DNA of 36,040 bases from Anaerolineae bacterium (lineage in GTDB: Bacteria > Chloroflexota > Anaerolineae > Anaerolineales > Villigracilaceae), in contig JABGQU010000013.1 in the NCBI GenBank assembly GCA_018648605.1, positions 1 to 36,040 of the forward strand, given 5' to 3'. Position numbers and translations under genes: made by a program. The notes beneath the pieces are model-generated. The model worked only from the letters and a program-made list of their open reading frames with translations. It was not told the DNA's origin and made no database searches. Below are positions 17,128-25,967 of this stretch, piece by piece (within the stretch, counting starts at the first letter, position 1; the number at the start of each line of letters is the position of its first letter).

Positions 17128-18474
17128 ATGAAAGAAAACACATTTCATTTAGTCTCATTAGGTTGTGCCAAAAACACCGTTGACTCGGATTCGATGGCAC
17201 AGCTTTTATTGCAGGATGGCTACAGCGCATCCGAAGACCCTGCTCTGGCAGATGTGCTGATCGTCAACACTTGCGGATTTATTGGTCCTTCCCGTGATGA
17301 GTCGATTGGCATTTTGCAGGAACTCGCTGAAGAAAAAGAAGAGGGGCAGTTGCTCATCGCGGCGGGATGTTTATCGCAACGTTTCAGTGAATATGTCGCG
17401 GAGAAAGTTCCCGGCATAGACGGAATGCTCGGCACCCGCCGCTGGATGGATGTTGTCACAGTCGTGAAGAAACTCCGCAAAATGCGCAATAATTACCGCC
17501 CTGAAGTGCTCTATCATTTGCCAGAAAATGCCAAAACTGTTGGCACCGATGAAGGCGATGTTTTACGCGCGAATGTTTTTGGCTCTAGTGCTTACATAAA
17601 AATAGCCGATGGCTGCCGCCGCCCGTGTGCTTTTTGTTCAATCCCGCTCATTAAAGGCACAGCCGTTAGCCGTCCTCTTGATGCTATTGTTGAAGAAGCC
17701 CAAATTCTCTACGATAACGGCATCCGTGAGTTGATTCTGATTGCTCAAGATAGCACTGATTATGGTCATGATCTCGGCATGAAAGATGGTCTCGCTATTT
17801 TGCTCGAAGCGATCACCGACGCTGTTCCCAACATAGACTGGATTCGCATCATGTACGCTTACCCGGGCTATGTCACAGATCGACTGATCGACGTGATGGC
17901 AGAACGCCCGCAAATTTTGCCCTATCTTGATATCCCCCTCCAGCACGCCAGCCGCGAAATGCTTTTGCGGATGAAACGCCCCGCCAATATGGAATGGGTG
18001 CATAAAACCCTCGCAAAAATGCGCGAGCGTATCGAAAATCTCACCATCCGCACGACCTTTATTGTTGGTTACCCGGGCGAGACCGAAGAAGAATTTCAGG
18101 CGTTGCTCGATTTTCTTGAAAAAACTCGCTTCGACCGCGTGGGCGCGTTCACTTTCTCTTTTGAACCGGGTACAACCAGTGAGCCACTCGGCGATCCGAT
18201 TTCGCAAGAAGTTAAAGATGAACGCTGGGAACGCCTGATGGAGCTTCAACAGAATATCTCGCTGCAAATCAACCAATCCTTCGTTGGTAAAACACTCGAT
18301 ATCCTTATTGAAGGCTACGACGAAGAACAAGGCATCTCCATCGGTCGCTCCTATCGTGATGCCCCTGAGATCGACGGCATGGTCTTTATCGAAGGCAATG
18401 CAACCGTCGGCGAGATTGTTCCTGTGCGCATTACTGGTGCAATGGCGTATGATCTGACTGGCGTTTTAGTGTAA
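17128..18474 (+). CDS. rimO: ribosomal protein S12 methylthiotransferase RimO
   Basis: FHLVSLGCAKNTVDSDSM; radical-SAM CRRPCAFCSIPLIKG; IRTTFIVGYPGETEEEF; TRAM-like C-terminus. Confidence 0.95.
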   Translation: MKENTFHLVSLGCAKNTVDSDSMAQLLLQDGYSASEDPALADVLIVNTCGFIGPSRDESIGILQELAEEKEEGQLLIAAGCLSQRFSEYVAEKVPGIDGMLGTRRWMDVVTVVKKLRKMRNNYRPEVLYHLPENAKTVGTDEGDVLRANVFGSSAYIKIADGCRRPCAFCSIPLIKGTAVSRPLDAIVEEAQILYDNGIRELILIAQDSTDYGHDLGMKDGLAILLEAITDAVPNIDWIRIMYAYPGYVTDRLIDVMAERPQILPYLDIPLQHASREMLLRMKRPANMEWVHKTLAKMRERIENLTIRTTFIVGYPGETEEEFQALLDFLEKTRFDRVGAFTFSFEPGTTSEPLGDPISQEVKDERWERLMELQQNISLQINQSFVGKTLDILIEGYDEEQGISIGRSYRDAPEIDGMVFIEGNATVGEIVPVRITGAMAYDLTGVLV

Positions 18475-18483
18475 ATACCATCC

Positions 18484-18588
18484 AGTTCCTGAGCGGAGCG
18501 ACCGATAGGGAGCGCAGTCGAAGGACGATCTTTTCAAGACCCGCTTTCGACACACATCTCACTTCGTTCGATATTCCGCTCAGAGACT
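18484..18588. repeat. imperfect intergenic inverted repeat
   Basis: CTGAGCGGA (18489-18497) versus TCCGCTCAG (18575-18583) within 14-bp imperfect arms; internal AGTCGAAGGACG and CACTTCGTTCGA tracts. Confidence 0.6.
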
Positions 18589-18607
18589 GTATACAAAGGA
18601 AATAAAC

Positions 18608-19606
18608 ATGTTCAACATCAACAACCCCGAAGTAAAATTCGCCCTCGATGCTGTGCGTCAGGCGGCAAAACTTGTTCAGACCGTGCAAACCGAAACTGCC
18701 GAAAATGCCCTCACCAAAGGTGATAAGTCCCCCGTTACCGTTGCAGATTTCGCATCCCAAGCCCTTGTCTCTCATATGCTGATGCAGCGTTTCCCCGATG
18801 CTGTGCTGGTGGGAGAAGAGGCTTCTGATGCGCTAAAAGAAGAGGGAGCAGAGCATTTGCTCGAGCAAGTAACGGGATATGCAGCCCGCTTCATCCCCGA
18901 TGCCAAACCTGATACCGTTTGTGAATGGATCGACCGTGGCGCAGCGGATCCCGCTAAACGCTTCTGGACGCTTGATCCCATCGACGGGACAAAGGGATTC
19001 ATCCGTGGCGACCAATACGCCGTTGCGCTCGCGCTCGTCGAAGATGGCGATGTGAAAATCGGCGTGCTCGGTTGCCCCAACCTGACGGATGGCTATATCT
19101 CCGAGCCGGGCGGCGCAGGCACGCTGATGATCGCAGTCCGCGGCGAAGGGACGTGGTTAACGAGCATGGCTGATGCCGACAATAATGATTGGAAACGGAT
19201 TCAAGCCTCCCCACGTGCGAATCCGACAGAAGCTCGCTTGATGCGCTCTTTTGAATCTGGTCATACGGATGTGAGTAAAATCGACGAGATTTCATCCGCA
19301 TTAGGGACAGAAGCTGAACCTGTGCGTATGGATAGCCAGGCGAAATATGCTGTCTTAGCAGTCGGTGCGGGCGAGGTGATTTTGCGCTTGCTTTCGCCAA
19401 AAATGCCGAATTACCAAGAGAAAATTTGGGATCAAGCCGCTGGCGCGATCGTGCTGGAAGAAGCGGGCGGACGCATCAGTGACCTGAGCGGAAAACCACT
19501 CGATTTTTCAGTCGGTCGAAAATTGGTCAATAATCGCGGCGTGTTGGCAACAAATGGTTTGCTACACGATGCGGCGCTGAAAGCCCTGAAGGATGTTGGG
19601 GCGTAG
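18608..19606 (+). CDS. 3'(2'),5'-bisphosphate nucleotidase / inositol monophosphatase-family protein
   Basis: DKSPVTVADFASQALV, VGEEASD, FWTLDPIDGTKGFIRGDQYAVALALV, KIWDQAAGAIVLEEAGG: HAL2/CysQ-type IMPase motifs. Confidence 0.92.
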   Translation: MFNINNPEVKFALDAVRQAAKLVQTVQTETAENALTKGDKSPVTVADFASQALVSHMLMQRFPDAVLVGEEASDALKEEGAEHLLEQVTGYAARFIPDAKPDTVCEWIDRGAADPAKRFWTLDPIDGTKGFIRGDQYAVALALVEDGDVKIGVLGCPNLTDGYISEPGGAGTLMIAVRGEGTWLTSMADADNNDWKRIQASPRANPTEARLMRSFESGHTDVSKIDEISSALGTEAEPVRMDSQAKYAVLAVGAGEVILRLLSPKMPNYQEKIWDQAAGAIVLEEAGGRISDLSGKPLDFSVGRKLVNNRGVLATNGLLHDAALKALKDVGA

Positions 19607-19623
19607 ATAGAATGGGTAGATAT

Positions 19624-19656
19624 AAACTACAAAAGTCTTAGAGACTTTTGTAGTTT
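19624..19656. repeat. perfect hairpin repeat, copy 1 (ACTACAAAAGTCT core)
   Basis: AAACTACAAAAGTCT-tag-AGACTTTTGTAGTTT, 15-bp perfect arms. Confidence 0.85.
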
Positions 19657-19663
19657 GCGGTAA

Positions 19664-19699
19664 AAAAAGAGACCGAGCAAATTTCGCTTGGTCTTTTTA
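19664..19699. terminator. bidirectional intrinsic terminator between convergent cysQ-like and copD-like genes
   Basis: AAAAAGAGACCGAGC-aaatttc-GCTTGGTCTTTTTAA. Confidence 0.75.
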
Positions 19700-19731
19700 A
19701 TAATCTGTAAAAACTTATTTTCCGCATTCTG

Positions 19732-20238
19732 TCACGCCGCCCTCGCCAACGCCGTCATCCCCAAGATTAGAATTGCCAAAATTAAATTCAAATTTAGCAG
19801 TAGCGCTTCGCGTTTTTGTAAGGCTTCCACTTCAGCTACATCCCCGTTCTTTTGCTGGCGAAGCATTGCCCGTTGCATGGTGGGCAACAGCCACCAGGTC
19901 TGCGCCGCGCTGACAACGATCATCAGCCCAAAGAAGATATGTTTAACTAAAATTGATGAAGCCCATTGTCCGCTGATGGCGAGGAAACCTTCATAATTGG
20001 CGTTGGCACTCATTTGAAACATACCCGTTGCTAACAGCAACGCAAGGCTAAACCAGCCCAACGGGTCAAGCCGTTTTTGGATCGCAGCTAATAAGATGCT
20101 TTGAGATTTCGCATCCACTTTTTGGAGGGCGGGCAAAACTAACAGGCTTAAAGAAGCAAGGCTACCGAGCCAAAGCACGGTAGCCAGCATATGTATCCAA
20201 TAGGTCAGGGCTAAAGCCCAAGAGGGCATACTTTCCAT
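19732..20238 (-). CDS. CopD-like membrane protein
   Basis: LTYWIHMLATVLWLGSLASLSLLVLPAL...RLDPLGWFSLALLLATGMFQM...LVKHIFFGLMIVVSAAQTWWLLP. Confidence 0.7.
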   Translation of the reverse strand: MESMPSWALALTYWIHMLATVLWLGSLASLSLLVLPALQKVDAKSQSILLAAIQKRLDPLGWFSLALLLATGMFQMSANANYEGFLAISGQWASSILVKHIFFGLMIVVSAAQTWWLLPTMQRAMLRQQKNGDVAEVEALQKREALLLNLNLILAILILGMTALARAA

Positions 20239-20240
20239 TA

Positions 20241-21245
20241 TTAGGGAATGGGGGTATCGACTGGGGTATCAACGGGGATGATCGCCGTCGGTTCAGGCGT
20301 AGCTGTCGGGGGGTAGCATACTTGGTAAGATTGGTTAGCGCCCTTTTGGGCAATATCGTCAAGTGCGCCAAAAGCCATCGCATTTGAATATTGCGCATAA
20401 GCACCACAGGCATCATCGTGAACGGTCCAGAGTTCGTCGCCATAACGCATCAGCGCGAAATAATAGCGTTCGCCTGCGGTCATATTCGATGCACCATCCC
20501 AGATATTGGGCGCAAAAGATGCAAGCTGACCAAAATAATTCACCGCTTGTTCCCAGTTGATCTCCCAGAATGTGGCAGCTGTGATATAAAGCCGCGCGTT
20601 TCCGCGCAAATTATTCGCTGTGCTATCCAGCGGACCAAAGCGTTCTGCCAGCGTCAAATAGTAAATGCCGCCTTCGAGATCGCCCTCTTTCGAGATCTTA
20701 TCTGCACCTGCATAGCGCAACGCGAAATAATACATCCCGTCCACTTCGGCGGTGCGATGATCAGGACCTTCTTTGCGCAACTGATCGAGTGCCGCGAGAG
20801 CATTTGCCCAGTCGCCTGCATTGATGAGAGCTTGCGCATTACCGAAGATCGCTTCCACGCCGCGTAAATCTGGGGTGGGGGTTAGGGTGGGCGTTAGCGT
20901 AGGCTTCGGGGTTGCGGTAAAACTCATCCCCAAGATCGCTTGAGCCATCCCCTCTGCTGCCCCCGGGTAATTCGCATTATGCTGAACGATATATTCAAAA
21001 TGCTGGCGGGCGTGGTCATAACGCCCCTCTGCCAAAGCGGTTGCGCCGAGTTCAAACTGCTCATCCAATGCTTGCCCAATTTGAGTCGATTCAGCAGATT
21101 TACGGATGCCAATACCAGAATTATAGCCACCGTAAAGCCCCAAGCCAACGATGATGATAAATCCCAACAAGGTGATCAAAAATCTCTTCAAAGGAGATTT
21201 TTTCTTTATTTTTATAGGTTGTGTGGAGCTAAGATTTTCAGACAT
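20241..21245 (-). CDS. membrane-anchored TPR-like repeat protein with Thr/Pro linkers
   Basis: N-terminal TM FLITLLGFIIIVGLGLYGGY; helical repeats GATALAEGRYDHARQHFEYIVQHNANYPGAAEGMAQAI; TPKPTLTPTLTPTPD linker. Confidence 0.7.
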   Translation of the reverse strand: MSENLSSTQPIKIKKKSPLKRFLITLLGFIIIVGLGLYGGYNSGIGIRKSAESTQIGQALDEQFELGATALAEGRYDHARQHFEYIVQHNANYPGAAEGMAQAILGMSFTATPKPTLTPTLTPTPDLRGVEAIFGNAQALINAGDWANALAALDQLRKEGPDHRTAEVDGMYYFALRYAGADKISKEGDLEGGIYYLTLAERFGPLDSTANNLRGNARLYITAATFWEINWEQAVNYFGQLASFAPNIWDGASNMTAGERYYFALMRYGDELWTVHDDACGAYAQYSNAMAFGALDDIAQKGANQSYQVCYPPTATPEPTAIIPVDTPVDTPIP

Positions 21246-21285
21246 AGGCGCTATTATACACGTTTAGAGATTAAAGAGAAGAGCA

Positions 21286-21369
21286 TGTCATTGCGAGTTC
21301 CGATGCTTTTCGGAGCGTGGCAATCTCCCATTTTGCGTAGGGACTGCCGCGCTTTGCTCGCAGTGATAG
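21286..21369. repeat. dispersed palindromic repeat, copy B
   Basis: TGTCATTGCGAGTTCC...GGAGCGTGGCAATCTCCC...GGACTGCCGCG...CTCGCAGTGATAG. Confidence 0.7.
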
Positions 21370-21378
21370 TTTTTTATC

Positions 21379-22920
21379 CTACAGATTAAACAGCAGCCGG
21401 ATTTCTTTCCAGATGATCGGGATAGCAACCCCCGCCCCGATCAACATCCCGATGATGGCAGTGATGATCGCGCCGCCCGGCAAATAGAGTGCGGCCAGAT
21501 AAGCGGATGTTCCACCGAGGATGGCTGCCAAGAGTCCTCGCAAGAATGATGGCAGCGCCGACACGCCCTCCGTTAGTCTTGCTCTCATTATCCAGAGCAT
21601 CAGCCCGGCTTCAACCACTGCCGCCAATTCTGCCAACGCAAGCCCGATCGCACTCAATTCAGGGAAGTAGTTCAAGATCACGATACCGCCAACGAGATAG
21701 AGTCCAAAGCGGACGAAAATCGTCGCCAACGGGACGAGCGCCTCTTTGCGGGCATAGAACGCGCGCGATAAGACCTCTTGAATGGCATAGCCAGCTAAGG
21801 TTAAAAGGTAGGCGCGGGCTGTCCACGTGAGCAGGGCAGTGCCATCCACGTCGAAGCCGAAGACAGCCCTCACTAAGGGAAGCAAGCCCGCCCCAAGAAT
21901 AGCTGCGGCGGGCAGCGTTAGGGCGATGAGCACTTGAATGGCGCGTTCCACCGTCTCACGGAACTTCGTCCAATTTTCCGCTGCCGCATATTCCGAAAGA
22001 GTTGGCAAGATCGCTGTTGCGATCGCCGTGCCGAGCAGCGTTTCGGGGACTTGCATGATCATCCAGCCATATGTTAGAGCGGTGACTGCGCCGATCTCCA
22101 GCCGTGAAGCGAAGTTATCGCGCGCGATGAAAACCAGTTGGATGCCGAGCATTGTTACAAGACGCGGGCCAATGATCTTTAGCACGGCACGCACGCCTTC
22201 ATCTTTCAGATTGATGGAGGGTGTCCACTTGAAGTGATATTTGATCAGCCCCGGAATTTGGATGCCAAGATGCAGTGCTGCGCCGAGAATAACGCCATAA
22301 ACGAGACCTTCGATGCCCAGCCCCAATGCGGGGAGCTGGATGCCTGCGATGCGATAAGGCTCAGTGGGCGAGAAGACCAATGCACCGAAGATCTGACCGA
22401 TGTTGTAGAGTGCGGGCGCCATAGCTGGCAGGAAAAAATGCTGGTTGGCTTGCAGCCCTCCCATTACAAGACCGCTGACGGAGAAGATGGTCGTGGCGAT
22501 CAGGTTCAGGCGCATGAGTTTGATAATGACATCTTGCTGCTCAACGCCGAAGCCGGGCGCGATGCCGATCTCCGAGCGCACGATCTGCTCTGCAAAAATG
22601 GCGATGATGATCCCAGCAGCCGCCGTGACGACAAAGGCAAGATTGGCAATGCGCGAGAAAAGCTTCCATGCTTCGGGACGTCCGCGCGTGGTCAGGTATT
22701 CGCTCAGGACGGGAATAAGCGCCATTGACATCGCCCCACCTGAAATGAGTGCAAAGAGCATATCTGGCAGGTTGTTGGCGATGTTGAAGGCATCCAACTC
22801 AAAACTGATGCTGAATTGACGCGCGATAACAATCGAACGCAGGAAGGCGAGTACCTTGTCTATCCCGAAAAAGGCGGCGATCAAGAAAGATGTGCGCGTG
22901 AGGAAGGAAAGTTTTTTCAT
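21379..22920 (-). CDS. murJ: lipid II flippase MurJ (MviN family)
   Basis: IDKVLAFLRSIVIARQFSISFELDAFNIANNLPDMLFALISGGAMSMALIPVLSEYL and multiple TMs typical of MurJ. Confidence 0.93.
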   Translation of the reverse strand: MKKLSFLTRTSFLIAAFFGIDKVLAFLRSIVIARQFSISFELDAFNIANNLPDMLFALISGGAMSMALIPVLSEYLTTRGRPEAWKLFSRIANLAFVVTAAAGIIIAIFAEQIVRSEIGIAPGFGVEQQDVIIKLMRLNLIATTIFSVSGLVMGGLQANQHFFLPAMAPALYNIGQIFGALVFSPTEPYRIAGIQLPALGLGIEGLVYGVILGAALHLGIQIPGLIKYHFKWTPSINLKDEGVRAVLKIIGPRLVTMLGIQLVFIARDNFASRLEIGAVTALTYGWMIMQVPETLLGTAIATAILPTLSEYAAAENWTKFRETVERAIQVLIALTLPAAAILGAGLLPLVRAVFGFDVDGTALLTWTARAYLLTLAGYAIQEVLSRAFYARKEALVPLATIFVRFGLYLVGGIVILNYFPELSAIGLALAELAAVVEAGLMLWIMRARLTEGVSALPSFLRGLLAAILGGTSAYLAALYLPGGAIITAIIGMLIGAGVAIPIIWKEIRLLFNL

Positions 22921-22940
22921 GGGGATTTCTCAGAGAAGCA

Positions 22941-22971
22941 GACTACAAAAGTCTTTAAGACTTTTGTAGTC
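22941..22971. repeat. perfect hairpin repeat, copy 2
   Basis: GACTACAAAAGTCTT-t-AAGACTTTTGTAGTC, 15-bp perfect arms; shares the 13-bp arm core with 19624-19656. Confidence 0.85.
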
Positions 22972-22994
22972 TTTAAACGTTCGAACGTTTAAAG
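22971..22994. repeat. perfect 24-bp palindrome
   Basis: CTTTAAACGTTCGAACGTTTAAAG equals its own reverse complement; abuts the 22941-22971 hairpin. Confidence 0.9.
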
Positions 22995-23168
22995 CTCGTC
23001 AGCAGGCTGGATGTTTTCTGCCCCTTGCAGTGTGCCAACAAGATTAGCAGGTTTATGGATCAATTGCGGCAGGCAGCGCGGGCAAATGAAGAGTTTGTCA
23101 CTCTGATAGTGCAGATCAAGCAAGGGAATTTCGTTTTCAGTAGTTTTACAATTGAAGCAGGTTTTCAT
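22989..23168 (-). CDS. small CxxC...CxxC zinc-ribbon-like protein (59 aa), absent from the ORF track
   Basis: Translates to MKTCFNCKTTENEIPLLDLHYQSDKLFICPRCLPQLIHKPANLVGTLQGAENIQPADEL*; GGAGAAAA upstream of ATG. Confidence 0.75.
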   Translation of the reverse strand: MKTCFNCKTTENEIPLLDLHYQSDKLFICPRCLPQLIHKPANLVGTLQGAENIQPADEL

Positions 23169-23241
23169 GTTTTCTCCAGATTATGGATAAGGGATGGGAA
23201 TCGAAAACAAAAGTTTACTTCTAAACTTCTCAAGATGCAAC

Positions 23242-24033
23242 TTACATGATCCCTTTCGATATGCCGCCATCTACCAGCAAACTCACGCCGGTGATATAAG
23301 ATGCAGCAGGGGAAAGCAAAAAGACGGCGGGATTGGCGAACTCGTGCGGTTCACCCATCCGTCCGAGCGCACTTTCAGCAGCTTGTTTGGCGATCTGCTC
23401 GTCTATGCTCGTTCCATTGGTTTGCGCCCGTGCATCCATTAATTGGGTGACCCGTTCCGTTTTTGTCCATCCAGGCAGAATGGAGTTAAAGCGGATATTC
23501 TCTTCCCCCAATTCATTCGAAAGTGATTTGGTCAACCCGACCGTCGCGGCGCGAATGCTGTTCGAGAGCACCAGATCGGGAACAGGTTGTTTCACCGAAT
23601 AGGATGTGATCGTTAGCACGCTGGCAGCGTCCGATTTGCGTAGGTAGGGGAGGGCAGCGCGGATCAATCGAACGTGCCCTAAAAAGGAAAGGTCAATTGC
23701 ATTTACCCAAGCTTCCTCGCTGAAGGTTTCAAATTTCCCTGGAGGAGGACCGCCCGCGTTTGTGACGAGTAAGTCCAAACCGCCGAGAGCATCAACTGCA
23801 TTAGTAATCAGCTCCTCCAGCGTGGACGCATCGTTCATATCTGCCGGTAACGCGGCGACAGGGATGCCATGTGCCTCCTCGATCTGTTTTGCAGCGGCAG
23901 AGAGTTTCTCTACATTACGGCTGCTGATAGCGACATGGCAACCCTCTTCCGCAAGCGTTGCTGCGACGGCGTATCCCAATCCCCGTGATGCGCCGGTGAC
24001 GAGGGCGCGTTTTCCTTTTAATCCTAGATCCAT
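23242..24033 (-). CDS. SDR-family NAD(P)-dependent oxidoreductase
   Basis: MDLGLKGKRALVTGASRGLGYAVAATLAEEG...NAGGPPPG...SLLVDGGISKGIM. Start placed at 24033; the upstream extension lies in repeat copy C. Confidence 0.88.
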   Translation of the reverse strand: MDLGLKGKRALVTGASRGLGYAVAATLAEEGCHVAISSRNVEKLSAAAKQIEEAHGIPVAALPADMNDASTLEELITNAVDALGGLDLLVTNAGGPPPGKFETFSEEAWVNAIDLSFLGHVRLIRAALPYLRKSDAASVLTITSYSVKQPVPDLVLSNSIRAATVGLTKSLSNELGEENIRFNSILPGWTKTERVTQLMDARAQTNGTSIDEQIAKQAAESALGRMGEPHEFANPAVFLLSPAASYITGVSLLVDGGISKGIM

Positions 24034-24050
24034 GTTGTCTCCTAAGTTTA

Positions 24051-24145
24051 TGTCATTGCGAGCGCTGAGCGTAGCGAAGTGCATAGCAATCTCCAAGACT
24101 GTCAAGGGGATTGCCGCGTCGGGCTGTGCCCTCCTCGCGATGACG
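24051..24145. repeat. dispersed palindromic repeat, copy C
   Basis: TGTCATTGCGAGCGCTGAGCGTAGCGAAGTGCATAGCAATCTCC...GGGGATTGCCGCGTCG...CCTCGCGATGACG. Confidence 0.8.
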
Positions 24146-24152
24146 CATAATA

Positions 24153-24437
24153 TTATGCAATGATCTCAATCTCTTCATTCACAACCGTCATATCATACCA
24201 ATTTGTCTCTACCCACGCCGCGACAGTTTGCAGCGTCCGCTGGGCTTGTGCGCCATCATTGCTGACCACCGCACAGCCAATAATTGCACTCTGCCAAACA
24301 TCCTGCAAATCCATCTCCGCAACCGAGATATTGAATTCCTTATGCAGGCGCGTGAGCAGGGGTTTTAGGCGTCGTCGCTTTTCTTTCAGCGATTTACAGC
24401 CAGGGATGTGCAGGTGCAAAGTTAGGATGCCGAGCAT
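24153..24437 (-). CDS. DUF503 family protein (YlxP-like)
   Basis: MLGILTLHLHIPGCKSLKEKRRRLKPLLTRLHKEFNISVAEMDLQDVWQSAIIGCAVVSND. Confidence 0.9.
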   Translation of the reverse strand: MLGILTLHLHIPGCKSLKEKRRRLKPLLTRLHKEFNISVAEMDLQDVWQSAIIGCAVVSNDGAQAQRTLQTVAAWVETNWYDMTVVNEEIEIIA

Positions 24438-24564
24438 ACTCTTTTTTATCCTTAGGTCATCGCCAATCTAGATTAGCCTTTCATGCAGATTAGCGAAAAT
24501 GCGTGGTTTTTCTCTTTCCGTTTTCTTCTTTCCATATCACGCCAAACGATTTACAATCCTTCCA

Positions 24565-25890
24565 ATGAAAACAGAAACCGCCTACCAAAACGCCCTTGAC
24601 TACCTCTACACATTTGTAGATTATAGTCTGAAACATATCTCCGAACTCGCCAAAGCTGAGTTTAACCTAGACCGGATGCGTGACCTCATGCGCTTGCTCG
24701 GCGATCCGCAAAACGATTATCCCATCATTCATATCGCTGGATCAAAAGGCAAAGGCTCTACAGCCGCTTTTGCAGCCAGCGCACTGCGTGTCGCCGATTA
24801 TCGCGTTGGTCTCTACACCTCGCCCCATTTACAGGAATTTACCGAGCGCATGCAGGTCAACGGCATCCCTATCACTAAAGAAGAATTTGTCGCTCTTGTC
24901 GAAGAGATCAAACCCGCCGTGGCACAGGTCCCCTACCTCACCACCTTTGAGCTTGCCACCGCCCTCGGCTTTCTCCATTTCTCTCGTCAAAAAGTAACCG
25001 CTGCAGTCATCGAAGTTGGCTTGGGGGGGCGGCTGGATGCGACAAATATCGTTACACCGCTGGTCTCGGTTATTACTTCATTATCATTGGAGCACACCGC
25101 CGTTTTGGGGAATACGCTCGCAGAGATTGCCCGCGAGAAAGCAGGCATTGTGAAGGAAGGGCGACCTTTCGTCGCATCGTCCCAGGACCCGGAAGCTGCT
25201 GCCGTTTTAGAACTGGTTGCCGAAGAGCACAATATTCCGTTAACCCTGGTTGGACGAGACATCCTCTACAAAGTAAAAAAGAAATCCATCGATGGGCAGC
25301 TCTTCGAAGTCTGGATGCAGCACGGTTCAAAGATGAAATTCAGCATCCCGCTTTTGGGTGCACATCAAATTGAAAACGCTGTCACGGCTTATGCCGCCCT
25401 GCTCCTCGCCCGCCGTGAAGGACTGATTTTCAATGCCGCCCAACTCAAGCAGGGATTTGCCCAGGTTGAATGGAATGGTCGCTTTGAGATCTGGCAGGAA
25501 AAACCGCCTATCATTCTTGATTCAGCTCACACCTCCGATTCAGTAAATAAATTACGCGAAACCCTCGATGAACATTTCCCAGACCTCCCGATTGTACTCA
25601 TCTTTGGCATTTCAAGAGATAAGAACGCTGCCGACATGTTGAAAACTCTTGCCCCGCGTGTAGAGAAAATTATCCTGACACGCGCAGAACACCCGCGCGC
25701 TCTCAAGGTCGAAGAATTGCGTCCATATGCCGAGCAGGCTGGGCTTACGTGCGAAGCGATAGAGCCTGTCGAAGCAGCGGTGGAACGGGCGTTGGAAATC
25801 GCCGGAGATGATAAACTCGTCCTGTCTGCCGGGTCAATTTTTCTTACCGCAGCAGTAAGAGCGGTCTTGAGTGAAAAGAAAACTTCGTAG
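24565..25890 (+). CDS. folC: bifunctional folylpolyglutamate/dihydrofolate synthase
   Basis: IIHIAGSKGKGSTAAFAASAL, GLYTSPHLQEFTERMQVNG, VIEVGLGGRLDATNIV, IILDSAHTSDSV. Start moved from 24499 to 24565. Confidence 0.93.
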   Translation: MKTETAYQNALDYLYTFVDYSLKHISELAKAEFNLDRMRDLMRLLGDPQNDYPIIHIAGSKGKGSTAAFAASALRVADYRVGLYTSPHLQEFTERMQVNGIPITKEEFVALVEEIKPAVAQVPYLTTFELATALGFLHFSRQKVTAAVIEVGLGGRLDATNIVTPLVSVITSLSLEHTAVLGNTLAEIAREKAGIVKEGRPFVASSQDPEAAAVLELVAEEHNIPLTLVGRDILYKVKKKSIDGQLFEVWMQHGSKMKFSIPLLGAHQIENAVTAYAALLLARREGLIFNAAQLKQGFAQVEWNGRFEIWQEKPPIILDSAHTSDSVNKLRETLDEHFPDLPIVLIFGISRDKNAADMLKTLAPRVEKIILTRAEHPRALKVEELRPYAEQAGLTCEAIEPVEAAVERALEIAGDDKLVLSAGSIFLTAAVRAVLSEKKTS

Positions 25891-25967
25891 TAACCGCTTT
25901 AGCACTTTAGTGGCTGATAATATAGAATGCTTCACGAGGCTGCTACAAGGATCAATTAAGGAATTAA

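Noticed and set aside
17638-18330. 230-aa antisense ORF within rimO
   Set aside because: Opposite a strongly supported RimO frame; no recognisable domain. Looks like a codon-bias shadow ORF.
18772-19400. Antisense ORFs opposite the cysQ-like gene
   Set aside because: Sense frame carries complete IMPase motifs; the antisense frames are shadow ORFs.
19624-19656. Calling the ACTACAAAAGTCT hairpin a plain intrinsic terminator
   Set aside because: No following U-tract on either strand, a separate good terminator lies next to it (19664-19699), and an identical core recurs at 22941.
22234-22728. 164-aa plus-strand ORF opposite murJ
   Set aside because: Overlaps the conserved MurJ frame; composition has no protein-family features.
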